A stretch of 64,000 nt of DNA from Piscicola geometra (Eukaryota; Annelida; Clitellata; Hirudinida; Piscicolidae), in assembly GCA_943735955.1 (NCBI GenBank), contig OX030957.1:10715100-10779099 (forward strand), written 5' to 3'. A program made the translations under genes and the position numbers. This document shows, piece by piece, positions 21,060 to 32,890 of the stretch. The first letter of the stretch is position 1; the number at the start of each line of letters is the position of its first letter. Below the pieces are notes generated by a model, which did no database searches, was not told the DNA's origin, and saw only the letters and a list, made by a program, of their open reading frames with translations.

Positions 21060-23041
21060 ACAAGCATTTATATAGCCCTTTTTAGATAAATTTGTTAAAT
21101 CATACGGTTTTTATACCACTACCAATATATGTATATACATCAATTTAAATATATAAAAAACAAACAATCAACCTTAGTAGTCCAAACCCACACCAACATG
21201 ACAATCACCGCCAAAAAATCACTATCTCCACCAATAAAAAACTCAATCATTACAACAGTACCAACACTCATACCACAGCACAATCATAACCACATCATCA
21301 TCAAAACCACAAAACACACTCATCGTTCTTCTCAATTTTCTGTCTTGACACTGGTGCCGAGGCTGCGATAGAGAGTGAAGGAGAAGTCCTTGCCAGCACT
21401 GGAACTGCTGCTGCTATGGAAGGTTTTCTCCTTTATGTCGCAGCTCACTTGATTCCCTGCGGCCATCTTGGTCTGCTGCGGTCATTCCTTGACAGATTCA
21501 AAACAACCAACATTCGCACAAAAAAACATTCTAATTAAATAAATTTAATTTTTATTTAGACTTAAGATTTTAAAATTTTAATATATTATACCCAAAATCG
21601 TTTGTTCCACAAATTTATTTGACCGGCTGCCAAAATGGTTGGGACATGTGCATCGAATAGAGATAGGGTTTAGGGTTAGGGGTTAAGGTTGGACTTTTGT
21701 TTTAGAAGGGAAAAATTATCTTTTCTTCAATAAAAGCATTTGCGGTTTGGAATTTTGTTCAAAATAAAAAAATCAACAATCATCTACAAAATTCAAATTC
21801 AAATTTGAAGATTAATTTTATATATTTCATAATACATTTAAATAATAATTTTATTCTTTTCATAATAAATATTTTATAAAATGACTAGATCATATACATA
21901 TAGTAATACAATATATATATGGACTAGGCCTATTAAAAATCATATGATATCATATTACGTCAAAGTTGCGAAAACGCAGCATTGATTTTCAAACGCATTG
22001 AAAACGTTTTAAAAGTTAGTTTAAACAGAAAAAATATTTAAGTATTAACTATCTTTTCACCCTGAAATTAAAACTAAATTTGTATAAAATACTAAAATCG
22101 AACAAAAAAATTGAACAATTATCTAAGCGAGGAAAGATTATTTTTGAGAAATATTAAATGTGAACAGGAAATGAAAGATAAGAAATATAAAAATTTAACT
22201 TATGAAATTAAATTTCAAATTAATTATACAAAAAATATGGAAAAAACTTGGTTTAAAACAGCCAAAAAATATATAAATTAATCTTGCGAAAACGCAACAA
22301 CGGCGGTTACTGGTTAAACAAATCATTTGCTTCACCAAGGTTGAGCTCCTTCCACTATTTTTTTCTTGTTGCCCTCTTGTTTCTGGGAACCCTGGAACAT
22401 GTAATTGAAATATTTCAATTTGGGCCGCCGCTCAAATAAATTTGTAGAATTAACGGTTTTGGGTATAATATATTAAAATTTTAGAATCTTAAGTCTAAAT
22501 AAAAATTCAATTTAATTAATTAGAATGTTTTTTGTGCGAATGTTGGTTGTTTTGAATCTGTCGAGGAATGGCCGCAGCAGACCAAGATGGCCGCAGGGAA
22601 TCAAGTGAGCTGCGACATAAAGAAGAAAACCTTCCATAGCAGCAGCAGTTCTAATGCTTGCAAGGACTTCTCCTTCACCCTCTATCGCAGCCTCGGCACC
22701 AGTGGCAAGACAGTAAATTGACAAGAATGATGATTGTGTTTTATGGTTTTGAGGATGATGTGGTGATGGGTGTGCTGTTGTATGAGTGTTGGTACTGTAG
22801 TGATGATTGAATTTTTTTGGTGGTGATAGTGATTTTTTTGGCGGTGATTATCATGGTGGTGTGGGTGAGGTTGGATTATTGAGGTTGATTGTTTTTTTAT
22901 ATTTAAATTGATATATATACATATATTGGTAGTGGTCTAAAAACAGTTTTATTTAACAAATTTATTTGAAGAACGCTTTTTTCACTTAGTAAAGGGCGCT
23001 ATACAAATCATTAGTGATTGATTGATTAATTGATTGATTGC
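21060..23041. repeat. large palindrome: two inverted copies of one repeat
   Basis: The left arm (about 21060-21640) and right arm (about 22421-23041) are inverted copies, each about 0.6 kb, separated by about 0.78 kb. Shared landmarks are ACCACTACCAATATATGTAT, GGCCATCTTGGTCTGCTGCG (one mismatch in the left arm) and TTTTAATATATTATACCCAA. Each outer end carries the SINE-type tail, short at the right and expanded to (ATCA)n at the left. Each arm holds a 50-codon open segment beginning GAEAAIE. The loop holds a degraded hAT 3' part. Confidence 0.85.
21700..22385 (+). mobile_element. degraded hAT 3' half in the palindrome loop
   Basis: The loop matches the 3' halves of the hAT pair at 57299-61384 in order: AATAAAAGCATTTGCGGTTT, then AAAGTTGCGAAAACGCA, then AAAATTGAACAATTATCTAA, then a degraded GTTGAGC end. 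The terminal CAACCAGCAAAAAATGCTGG-type sequence is largely lost. Confidence 0.7.
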
Positions 23042-23537
23042 CAGTTATACCTTCCGTGGGGGACCTTTAGGGGGATATAACCAATAATGCTCTCCTAGGG
23101 GACTAGGGGTCAAGAGAATTGCGGTGATATAAAACCTCAATTAAAACTAAAGCAGTTGACAAGATGACAACTGATAAACAAAAATCATCATTGTCATTCT
23201 GAATAAATTAAAGTAGTAGGTTTCTCAACTCTTCAAATCACGAAAAAAGTAATTTGGGCTCAATACATTTAAGAAAAATATTTGGGCTCAAGTAAAACTT
23301 TTTATAATATTTTCCACCCCATTCGATTAGTTAGACTACATCGTTATGACATTACTTTTATCGGAAATGTTACATTCGTAAGTTTATAAAAAGTGAAATT
23401 TATGTAATACTTTATTTTAAATTTCTATTTTTTGTAAATATAGATAGTTTAGTATTTAAAGTTGAACTTTTTTGTGGTTCTCGAATATACTTTAGAAATA
23501 TATAAACAGTTTAGTTACTAAAGATTAGAATGAAGGA

Positions 23538-26500
23538 ATGAAAGTCAATAGCGAGAAGAATGATGAAGAGGCCAATGATAGCCTCGAAACCTCTTATTCC
23601 GTAGAGCCTGGCTACGTCAAGCAGATGATCGACAGATTCTCTTCTGTACTACCTAACGGTGATTGTTTCAAGCTTTTCACACCCTGAAGCATCTATGATT
23701 TTTAAAAGTCAATCTCAACCTATTATTTCAATCACTACGCCTGCTTTTTCAATTTTTCCTTTAGTAAATTACATATAACTTCCTTTTAAAAAAAATTATT
23801 ATATGTAGACAATGAAGATTTTCATTAATATTTTCACTAAAGTAAATGTTTTATTTAAGAATTTTTATTACATTGATTTTCAATTCATGTCAGGCCAAGC
23901 AAAGGGTGCTGGGGATGAAGGCATGCTCTTCAAGGTGCCTCTACTGCACTCCACAAGGACCAAGACACACGAGCCATTTCAGTACCCAGTGCTGCTTGCC
24001 AACCGCAGTGCTGTACCTGTTAAAACAACAGTAACTGTGAGAGGCACTAAGGCTGTGGTCAGCAAGAAAAATACTGATGCTCACAACAGTAACTGCAAAG
24101 AAGTATCAAGTAGTCACTTTAGCAATCACAAAAAATCTAGGAAAAATGAATCGGATATGAGTTCTTTGAGGCATCAAAGTCCACACAGACAGAATAACCA
24201 CACACCAAGCGACACAAACATTCATCAGTCCAAACAACACAAAGAACACACTGCCGACAAACATGAAAGCAAAGATTTGCAGAGACATAATGCTGACAAC
24301 AAAGAATTCAATCATGAATCACACCATCTCCAGTATTCGCCACAACCATGCCATTCCTCCACAACCACTGCTGTTGTCTCTGAACAAACCATCAAGCCTT
24401 CAAACTCTCTTCATTTAGACCTCTCATCTTCACCCACTCATGTCACTCCTCTCTCAGCTGCCAGCACAAATGGAGAGTCTGCACTGGACGATGCCTCGGG
24501 AGGCTTTGTGCCTGCTGGAGACGAGAATAAAGGCAACAAGATTCAGAAAGTTAGTACTACTTCATTCTGTAATCATTGGCTGGCTAAGGTTTTGATTGTA
24601 TGGTTTGGGTTTTTTGCAATTTGACTAGAGTAGTTCTATACTATGGACCAAAAAACATGCCACTGTATATTTATTTATAACGGGAATATTTAAATTGATG
24701 TTTATTTTTTCAATGTTTGACAAATGAATGAGGAACAAGATGTTATAAACATTTACTTTGACTTCTTCAATACGAAGTACCTTTATATGGTCTTGTCGCT
24801 TGTATCTGTAGAGTGTGGCCAGTCAATCTATTTATTATTTACAAATATTTTTTTATAGCGTGTAATGTACGCTTAGTAAAGGGCGCTATACAAATCATTA
24901 GTGATTGATTGATCTTAGAAGTTTTTGCGTTTTGAGGATTCAGTTGTGTGTGTGGAGTAGTTGAGGGAAAAGCAAATGAAGGGAAGTGATTAAATCAAGT
25001 GATGGAATGAATGTTTGAGATTTGTTTTCGAGAACTGGTTAGCAGTTAAGTTATGAATTCTAAAAGGTAAAAATAAATGATAGATTTGGTGCTGCATATA
25101 AGGCAATGAAAATAGAGGAATAAGAATAAACTATGAACCTTCCCGAGTATTTTTTATAGAATAAATAGATTGATTGGCACCACTCTACAAGATTCTGACA
25201 TATACAAGCGACATGACCTCCTTTATCTAGTGATACTGAAACTAGTGTGAAAATAGCCAAAAATTGCATGTAAAACACACACACACAAAATAAAAGTAAA
25301 ACATTATAATGTTTTGACATCACAGTTTTCGCAATCTTTGCACATGTTTCAGTTTCACTAGGTAAAGGTACTGCAAATTCAAGGAGCCAAAATAAATTTT
25401 CAACAAATAACTTCAATTTAAACTTTATAAAGATAAAAATAAAATAACAAAAGTTTCAATTTGTTTTATATGACAGTTTTTGCTATCTGTAAACTTGTTT
25501 AAGTTTCACAAGGTAAAGATACTGCATATTGAAAAAATCGAAATGAATTTTTATGAAATTTTGTTCACTATTCATATCTAAGCCAAAAAGGTAAAAAAAG
25601 ATCGGTTTACATTTGCCAAAATTATTAACAAATATACAGTGGCATGTTTTTTGGCCCACCGTGTAGAATCTATGAAATAATATACTTTTTTTAATGAGAA
25701 ATGCATTTATAACTTTTAATAAATCAATGAAGATAATATTGAGACGCAATAAAATGATAGATGGAGAAATTAATACTAAATTAGTTGCTTATAAGGGTTT
25801 GTCAAATAAGAATGTTTTCAGAGAACGGCTGAATGTCGCAGTCGAGCTCGGGGATTTGAGTCGATTAAGAAGACTATTTCAAAGAGTCGTGCTGCAACAA
25901 AAAAGCTTCTTGCACCTACATACTTGAGTTTGTAGCTCTATGCAACTACATCTCTTGACCTAGCAGACCTGAGTCTTTCCCTCAGGGGAAGACTTGCTCT
26001 CATGAAAATGCTGCTCGAAAAATAATCTGGACACTCATTGGACAGACACTTGTGCATTAACAAGATGTTTTTGCATTCTATTCTATTTTCAACACGAAGC
26101 CATTGGAGCTCCTTGAGAACAGGCATGATGTGATACTACTTTCTAGCACCTGTTATGAGCCTATTAAAGGTTTGCCATAATGATGCAAAGCAGGTTTGAG
26201 TCATCTTGTTGATATGTGTCGTCTTGGTGAGGTCTTTGTCGAGATGAAATCCTAGTTTTCTAACGCTTTCGGAAGAAATTATCTCATTCTAACAAATGCA
26301 AACTGGATTATTGGAATTGTAAAGAGAGTTTCGACGGGAAATAGTTATTTTCATTGTTTTGCGGTACAGAAATTATTTTTTAAATATTCTTAATATTCTT
26401 TTTTTCTAATTTGTTTGTTTGTTTTTGGTTTTAATTCATTCTTTGTATACTCTTCAGAAGATGATCCAGCATATCTAATTCGTTTCAAATAAAAATTTCT

Positions 26501-28855
26501 GAAAAAAATGTATTAAAATATTTCTGTAGCGCAAAATATAAAAATAAAATTTAAAAAAGTCTAATTTCGGTAAATTTTGCTAAGTGCGACCATTTTAAAA
26601 ATGTTGTTATGTTTTTTATTGCCTTAATTTATTAACGGGTTAAAGGAAAAGTTAGCGTAGATTAAAACACGGCTTTGTATGTATATCAAATAACCACCTC
26701 TCACATCCAACCTCACCCACATCACCATCATCATCGCCAAGTCTCACTATCATTACCAATACAGAATTTTGCGGTACAAAGTTAAAAGTTTTAAATGTAT
26801 GTTCAAAATCAAGTTTTTTATTTAAAAAAGTATGTCTACCTATTTCAAACAATTTTTTTCTTTTTAGAAATAAAAAAAATAATATTTATTTTATAAAATA
26901 TGTAAGTTAATAATTTCTCATTAATTTTATTTAAACTTTCAAAATTTAGCTATCGATTCGATGTAGTGTTGATTATAAGATTCATGGCTCGCGCTAGATT
27001 AATATTTCTTCAAGCCAACAAAAAAACCATGTATAACACGCAGTTTTTTTAATGATATTCATTTAAATCGACTTCTATATGACTTCAAATTGATTTTATG
27101 TAAAGTGTGTTTATTCAATTTTAGTTTTATTCAATTGATTTTCCTTCTCATATTTTCCACTTTTTTTATTGAAAAATCATGCGCGTTAAAAAGTAACTTT
27201 TTTGTTCATTAGAGAATTTTTTCCGATCTTACAATATAATAGTCGAGCAAATTAGAATAAATTTAATTCAGCTGAACTTTAATCAAACAAGCAATAGTCA
27301 ATATTATGGTATGCCTGGAGCCTGTCTCATAGAACTTGTCTCATATAGAAATCGCCTAGTAAAGGAAATATTTTGTCTACTTTCATACAAAACTTATTGA
27401 AGAAACAAAATTCACTGAATGAAACTTAAAATATATTTTAAATTTATATTTCAAATATATAGTTTAAATAATTTTGTAAGAAATTTTTGGAAACATTATT
27501 TTAATATTCACGTTTCAAGACTCTTAAAATTTTGAGTTTTATTTATAAAAAAACTTTTTACGATTCTGGCCTAGGTAAAATAATATTTTATCAATTCACT
27601 ACAGGATGGCCACTACTTCCTCTCGTTGATGGCTCAGAAGGGCAGGGAGATGCTGGAGGTTTGTGAGCAGTTCCAAGCAGAACTTTCTGAGCCGAAGATC
27701 GACGAAGGTGTGATGTGTGCCATTAAATTCTCTGATCACTCATATTATAATTCACTTTCCATCATTATTTAATCTTTTTTTAAAATTCAACGATGCGTCG
27801 CGCACCAAAGCATCACGGTATCACACTCATTCACACACGCCTCAGGAGTCCTCGGCAAGATCCGTGCAGCCCTCGGCAAGTCGAACCTCCTGCTTTCGAA
27901 GAAGTTCAAGCAGTTCGATGATCTCTGCGCTGCTAACCTGGTGAGGCGCTGCTATTTTTGCTGATTCTGCATTCTAGTTTTCAAGAGTTTAAATTACCGT
28001 AAAATACGGGGGTTTTTGAACAGTAGTTAATAATAACTTTTTCAAAAATCTGAAAATTTTGATCCTATTTTAGCAATACCGAAACTCTTAATTAAAAAAT
28101 ATTGAGGGCATTGGGTTTTTCATTAGTTTTTTAACACCTTTTTAAAATAAGAAAAAAATTTGAAGTTATTTTTTACGAATGTATTTTTTCCTAAATTTTG
28201 TACTAAGCCTGAAATTATAGAAAAAAATATTTAATTTCCTAGCCAATAAATTCTAAAATTAAGTTTTCCCGAAAATAATAGCGTTTTACCGTAATTTTAA
28301 ACGTGTCATTTTCACATGTTATTAATTCATCACGTTTCTATTGAAAAATTAACAATATTTTACCAATTTTATGAGACAATATACTTACTTCAATAACAGT
28401 TTCAATTCAGTTTCATGTTCATTCTTTACTCGCCACCACCACCCACCCACCACCGCATCACACAGACCTGCTCTGAGAGTGAGCAGTTTCAGGTGACGTG
28501 TGCTGATCTGGAGGGCTTTTGGGACATGGTGCTCATCCAGGTGGCCGACGTTGAAGCCTCCTTCGAAGAACTGCGAGCCATCAAACGCAACGACTGGAAA
28601 GATCTCTCCACATCACCCTCCTCTTTCCAATCTCCCACTTCCAAACACCCTCCATGCCAACACAGGCTCGACAATAGTGCCCCATCGGTTCCCAAAGCTT
28701 CCAAACTACTGGCCAAGTTGCCCTCCAGCAAGCCGGGCAAGACTTGCGTGGAGCGCAGAAGTGGTCTGCAGGCGGCCATCAAAGCAGGCAGGAGACAGAG
28801 GAAGACCTCGCAGAGTGACGAGGTGCTCATTTTCATGCCAGAGAAAACTCACTGA
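23538..28855 (+). CDS. DLGAP/HURP-like protein with C-terminal GKAP domain
   Basis: Five exons have consistent phases: 23538-23658, 23894-24549, 27605-27707, 27846-27940 and 28466-28855 (454 residues). Residues 1-259 are low-complexity, His/Ser/Asn-rich, with a short motif SVEPGYVKQMIDRFSSV. The GKAP domain begins at about residue 260 with DGHYFLSLMAQKGREML, continues GVLGKIRAALGKSNLLLSKK and FKQFDDLC, and includes the family hallmark ADLEGFWDMVLIQVADVEAS. A basic tail (AAIKAGRRQRK) and DEVLIFMPEKTH follow. In vertebrates DLGAP1-4 are postsynaptic scaffolds and DLGAP5/HURP is a mitotic spindle protein. The DLGAP1-4 C-terminal PDZ ligand is absent here, and the FWDM form recalls DLGAP5, so orthology is open. 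The start codon is the first in-frame ATG of the first exon; an upstream exon is possible. Confidence 0.88.
24635..25668. mobile_element. inverted-repeat DNA element, mariner-like ends
   Basis: The left end GGACCAAAAAACATGCCACT and the right end, read on the minus strand, GGGCCAAAAAACATGCCACT are inverted repeats extending through TGTATATTT. Further inside, both arms share AAATTTT/ATATGNAGTATCTTTA-like words, so the arms are long. TA flanks both ends. It lies in the long intron of the DLGAP-like gene and has no intact transposase. Confidence 0.7.
24838..24915 (+). repeat. SINE-type 3' tail copy
   Basis: The sequence AGTAAAGGGCGCTATACAAA followed by TCATTAGTGATTGATTGAT is nearly identical to the right end of the palindrome at 22985-23041. 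It sits inside the inverted-repeat element at 24635. Confidence 0.8.
25938..26330 (-). mobile_element. LINE reverse transcriptase 3' fragment
   Basis: On the minus strand one frame reads SSESVRKLGFHLDKDLTKTT then HINKMTQTCFASLWQTFNRL, and a shifted frame reads LKELQWLRVENRIECKNILL then MHKCLSNECPDYF. These are the conserved end of non-LTR reverse transcriptases (x-L-G-x-x-L-D, then L-x-W-L-x-V-x-x-R-I). Frameshifts make it dead. It lies in the long DLGAP-like intron. Confidence 0.8.
26335..27600. other. rest of the long DLGAP-like intron, nothing found
   Basis: AT-rich intronic sequence without coding frame or recognisable repeat, apart from a short CATCATCATC-rich patch near 26715. Confidence 0.5.
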
Positions 28856-29039
28856 TCATCTGCGCCATCGTCATCATCGCAATCTTATTTATTCTCTACA
28901 CTGTCAAGATCTTATTAATTATCACCATCCCCATAACTCTTCCTTCTATTTAACTTTCCATCCAACCGCTGAAAATTCTTAGACAAGCCTTCTTTTCTCA
29001 TAAGCATCTGCAAATCACACAATCATTATATTCCTTGAT

Positions 29040-29430
29040 CAGCACCCTTCGTATCCGTGGTGATGATGATGATAAGGAGGATGAGGATTTTTGTTTGTGT
29101 GTCTCAATGTAACTTGATTGTTTATGTGTTTTTGTAGTTATTGTTACGCTTTTTAATTTGCATCTAGAAGGGTCAAGGATGAAGAATAACATAGGGGAGT
29201 TGTATTATCACAATATTGACATTCTCATCATAATCATCATCACCACCATCATAAAGAGTTACTCTCTTTGGCACTCAGAGCATCAAGCACTGCAAAAATT
29301 CGATGGTGCTGATGATGATGGCATACGTTTATGGTGCTGATATGGATGGCATAGTTTGAGGATGTTGATAATGATGAAACAACTTGATGGTGCTGATGAT
29401 GATTGCCTAACATGCTGGCTAGCAATATAT
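29040..29430. repeat. GATGATG-rich minisatellite-like region
   Basis: Irregular repeats of GATGATGATG, CATCATCACC and TTGATGGTGCTGATGATGAT-like units lie downstream of the DLGAP-like stop codon. The unit around TGGTGCTGATGATGATGGCA recurs three times between 29300 and 29400. Confidence 0.65.
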
Positions 29431-29793
29431 TGTGTTGACACAGGAGCCATCTCTTCTCTACCAACTGCCACTGCTTTTTCGATGACCTTCTCTTGCAGAC
29501 TCAATGCGTTAACCTTCTCTAATAATCATGCGTATAAGTGCATCAATGCCCTCTTTTTCAACTCAAGCTTCGTACGCTCCATCGATATTTTGAAAACCTT
29601 TACTGCTACTTATTGGCAAGCGGAGGCATTGTTCTTTTTGATGCAGGTCGGCCTTCCTTGCATATACAACTTCTAAAACTTTGATTTATGAATTCCTGTT
29701 CATGATGTAAGTTCCACACATTTGTTTAACTTACAACCTCCGTGGAGTATTGAGGAGTCGTATAGAGTGTTTGAGGGTTTCGCCCAGGTGATG

Positions 29794-29988
29794 TTATAGA
29801 TCTGCTGTGCACGTTTCGTGTATCAGAAGATTTGAAAAGATTGACACAATGGGGACATCGTCATCGAGAGCTGTGCGTTCATGCAGTAACAACTGTGGCT
29901 TTTTGGCATCTTCGATAGTAAAGTCAATTCTCGTTGACATTTCACGTTTGTATTTGAAACGGTATTTATTGTTTGGCCACTTATACGA
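29794..29988 (-). CDS. coding exon of an unrecognised minus-strand gene
   Basis: After an acceptor (GACGAGCAG) the minus strand is open for 64 codons to a TAA. The frame reads SYKWPNNKYRFKYKREMSTR, then an acidic and hydrophobic stretch (LDDDVPIVSIFSNLLIHETC). Codon usage looks protein-coding, unlike the flanks. Further coding-like minus-strand scraps lie at 29520-29440 (LSLQEKVIEKAVAVGREEMA) and 29620-29550, but their splice sites do not link cleanly. It might be a downstream exon of the secreted-protein gene at 34901-35704, with transposon debris in a long intron; this is not shown. It is convergent with the DLGAP-like gene. Confidence 0.35.
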   Translation of the reverse strand, partial: SYKWPNNKYRFKYKREMSTRIDFTIEDAKKPQLLLHERTALDDDVPIVSIFSNLLIHETCTADL

Positions 29989-30758
29989 CTGCTCGTCTCA
30001 CATGCACGCAAAATATCTACACAATTGCTAATTCTCAATACATTCAATAGCATTCTTTCCAATATTTTATTTGTATATAACCCCATTATTTGTAAAATTT
30101 AAGATTTCAATAAAATCATAACCTTCTAATAAAGTGAGAAGATAAATTGTGATTATGGTTTTAATTTCTTGAGACTCTGATTCGAAACTATAAAAAGTTT
30201 AAGGATTATTACTTTGCTGCCTTTATAAGATGATACGAGTTTCACTCGGAATTTATATTCATGATAACTCATTTGCGCAAAAGCTTTTGCTTCTCTGGAG
30301 CTGGCTCAGAGTTTATAGAGAAAAAGGTCCGCTTTCGAGCTCTTCAAGAAAAGGACATCGACTAACAAGTCTTGCTGTGATTGCTGTTTTCTCATTAATT
30401 TTATTGGTATTTATGCAGGTTAATGTGGTCCTGGGTGGTAGTGGTGTTGCAGTTGCAATGTTTTATACGTCTTTCAAAGCGCCCACGACCATTCAAAGAC
30501 ATTCCCAACCAAAGTTGCCAGAGTGAAACTCGGCAAAGAACACTTCTAACCTAAAAACCACACTTTCCTCTTCTAACGATCTGTCTTATACTGTAAACCT
30601 CAAGTGCAATTTTTACCTTGGGTCATTAATTGATTCAATTGACCGTCAATTCAATAAGCTCGGCACCACCAAGTTACGTAGTTATGGGTTGGGCTTGAGT
30701 AATTTGTTATATAGTTAAATAATTAAAATAAAATAGTTTTCTTTTTATTCATACTAAT

Positions 30759-31025
30759 CAGGGGCGGCGATCTGCTGCAAATCTTGAGAGGTCCTACCCA
30801 GCATGGACGATCCTGGGGGGGTTCTGACCTCACTACCAAAAAGTCCAGACCCTGGGAACCCCCCAGGATCGCCGTCTATGATAATTTTCATATTAATAAT
30901 ATTGATGTGGGAGGCAGACTGGGCACCTCTTTCAACCCTCCCATGTATCCCTCTCTGCACCAATCCCTGCCTAACATGCCTGAGCAGGGGCGGCGATCTG
31001 AGGAAAATCTTGGGGGGGGTCCTCC
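30759..31025. mobile_element. G-rich MITE, copy 4 (internally deleted) plus a solo end
   Basis: A full-ended but core-deleted copy spans about 30759-30882 (CAGGGGCGGCGATCTGCTGC to CCCCCCAGGATCGCCG). A second, partial CAGGGGCGGCGATCTGAGG end with its G run follows at about 30985-31025. Confidence 0.75.
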
Positions 31026-31139
31026 CCAGGGTTGGAATCAAAGAACCGGTATCTGCCAATACAGTGCAAGCGATACTATTTAGTATTGTTTACTGTAGTG
31101 AAAATTATTTTTGTATCAACTTATAATATTTGTATCACC

Positions 31140-31385
31140 AAAAATTTCAAAAAAAGTTTGATTCTCAATAAAAATACTTTTCTATTGCCACTATGAGCAA
31201 TTTGAAGAAAAACGATAACAATTTTAGTACCTTTTATTAATTGTCATCTATATAAATTCAATTACAGCTACCCATCAAAAAAATGTTATAACATCTTGTT
31301 TTCCATTCATTTCTGAGTCAAATAGTTAAAAAAAATTACAAATAGACTTAAATTTGCCAAAGTTATACAATGAGAAATTTTTTTG
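31140..31385. repeat. relative of the inverted-repeat element at 24635
   Basis: The words ATGTTATAACATCTTGTTTTCC and TTTTTTTGGGCTCACAGTGA resemble the interior (AACAAGATGTTATAAACATT) and the end (GGGCCAAAAAACATG-type) of the 24635 element in inverted orientation. It is a partial copy. Confidence 0.45.
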
Positions 31386-31499
31386 GGCTCACAGTGAATA
31401 TTTAGATAAAATAAAATACCCTCTCTGCCTGTTCTCATGCCCTCTCCCTGCAGCTCGTTTACTCCAATTTCCAAAAAGACCACTTCGAATGTCTGACCG

Positions 31500-31700
31500 A
31501 CTAGCAAATTATTCTTCTAGCCTTTTTAAATTCAGACTGTCAAGTATGTCCTGATGTGCAGGACAAACGGCCAGTGAATTCAAGCGAGGCTTTGTCATAG
31601 GTGCACGCAACCAAGTCTTAAGACGCCGCAAAGCACTAAAAGATCTTTCTGCAGTACATGACGTTATTGGACACACAAGCATCAACCTGATCAATATTTC
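31500..31700 (-). pseudogene. hAT dimerisation-domain fragment (ZMYM1-like type)
   Basis: The minus-strand frame reads LVCPITSCTAERSFSALRRL, then KTWLRAPMTKPRLNSLAV. This is the hATC block of the family whose vertebrate domesticated relative is ZMYM1. Only the last about 60 codons remain. Confidence 0.8.
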
Positions 31701-31709
31701 AACCTAAGA

Positions 31710-32440
31710 AAATAGATGTCTGACTTCCGTGATCATAGCTTGCATTATTTTTTGCGTTTGTGCTAAAGTTTATACTGGTCTTTAAACATAGTTAACTGGG
31801 AACAAAGACCAGTTTCATTTAACTCACGATACTAACACTGTAGATGCTCTGGTAAGCCATCTTGTAGGACAAATAAGTTTTATACTATAATTTTTATTCA
31901 GTGGCTTAAAGCTTCAGCATTTCATTTTGGCAGTTATGTGATATGAAACTTGTAGTTTGATTTAACCAAAACTTTAGTTAAGGTTCGAAGCCTTTTGAAA
32001 TTCATTAACTTTGGTTCATCTAAAAAATTGAAAGGGTCGATATTGAAATGGACCTCAGAATCCCCCTATGAATATCGTCCATGCAAAATAAGTAGCACAA
32101 TATGAATGATTTTTTCTATAAAAATGTAAATCTGTCTGCTTGCAAAAATTGAACTGATATTTTCTGAAAAGCATTCTGAATGTCTGCTTGCGAAAATTGA
32201 AAAATCAGAAATTTAATTTTTATAAATATATTTTATTCATTTAAATCCATAAATATAAAAAGAAGAGTAGGTGGATGAGTATTTGAGTAAGCAAAGAATA
32301 GTTTTGCTTCAGGCAGATATCACTATAACTACGCCTATCCAAATATATTACTGAATAAAATTCTGTTTCATGCTGTGGTTGACGATTATGCTTGTATTAA
32401 GCTGTGAGTTGAGAAATTAATGTGTTTGAAAAACTGAGTG
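31710..32440. other. no gene seen
   Basis: AT-rich sequence. The words TGTCTGCTTGCAAAAATTGAA and TGTCTGCTTGCGAAAATTGAA form a local 50-bp duplication near 32133-32200. Confidence 0.5.
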
Positions 32441-32449
32441 GGGTACCAC

Positions 32450-32700
32450 AGCACAATCATAACCACATCATCCTCAGAACCAAAAAACACAATCATCATT
32501 CTTCTCAATTTTCTGTCTTGCCACTGGTGCCGAAGCTGCGATAGAGAGTGAAGGAGAAGTTCTTGCCAACAGTGGAACTGCTGCTGCTATGGAAGGTTTC
32601 TCCTTTATGTCGCAGCTCACTTGATTCCCTCGGTCATCTTGGTCTGCTGCGGCCATTCCTTGACAGATTGAAAAACAACCAACAAATAAAGATAAATTGG
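32450..32700. repeat. third copy of the palindrome-arm repeat
   Basis: From ACCACAGCACAATCATAACC to TTGACAGATTGAAAAACAACC the sequence matches the left arm of the palindrome (about 21275-21510). A one-base loss in GGTTTCTCC breaks the 50-codon frame that both palindrome arms keep. Confidence 0.8.
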
Positions 32701-32890
32701 AGCAGTACAGTTATGAATTTTGAACATATTCAGACATATTTTAAAAGTCACTCTAGACCTCAAAGGTAACCAATGTAACAAACGAAGATAAGGAGAAATA
32801 TGAGAAAATGTAGGAGCACGAGCAACAAGAAAAGCAGAACAATTAAAGTCTTTCTTTAGAGGAGCTAAAGAGAAAGGGTCACGGATGAAG
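32700..32890 (-). mobile_element. LINE reverse transcriptase tail fragment
   Basis: The minus strand reads FNCSAFLVARAPTFSHISPY, then LRLLHWLPLRSRVTFKICLN: the conserved L-H-W-L-P-x-x-x-R segment at the end of LINE reverse transcriptase proteins. It is fused in frame to hAT sequence upstream and to the palindrome-arm repeat downstream. Confidence 0.8.

Noticed and set aside
28489..28836. Minus-strand 115-codon frame
   Set aside because: Antisense of the DLGAP-like last exon.
30230..30526. 98-codon plus-strand frame with a hydrophobic segment
   Set aside because: No splice or promoter support, no recognisable motif, composition like its flanks.
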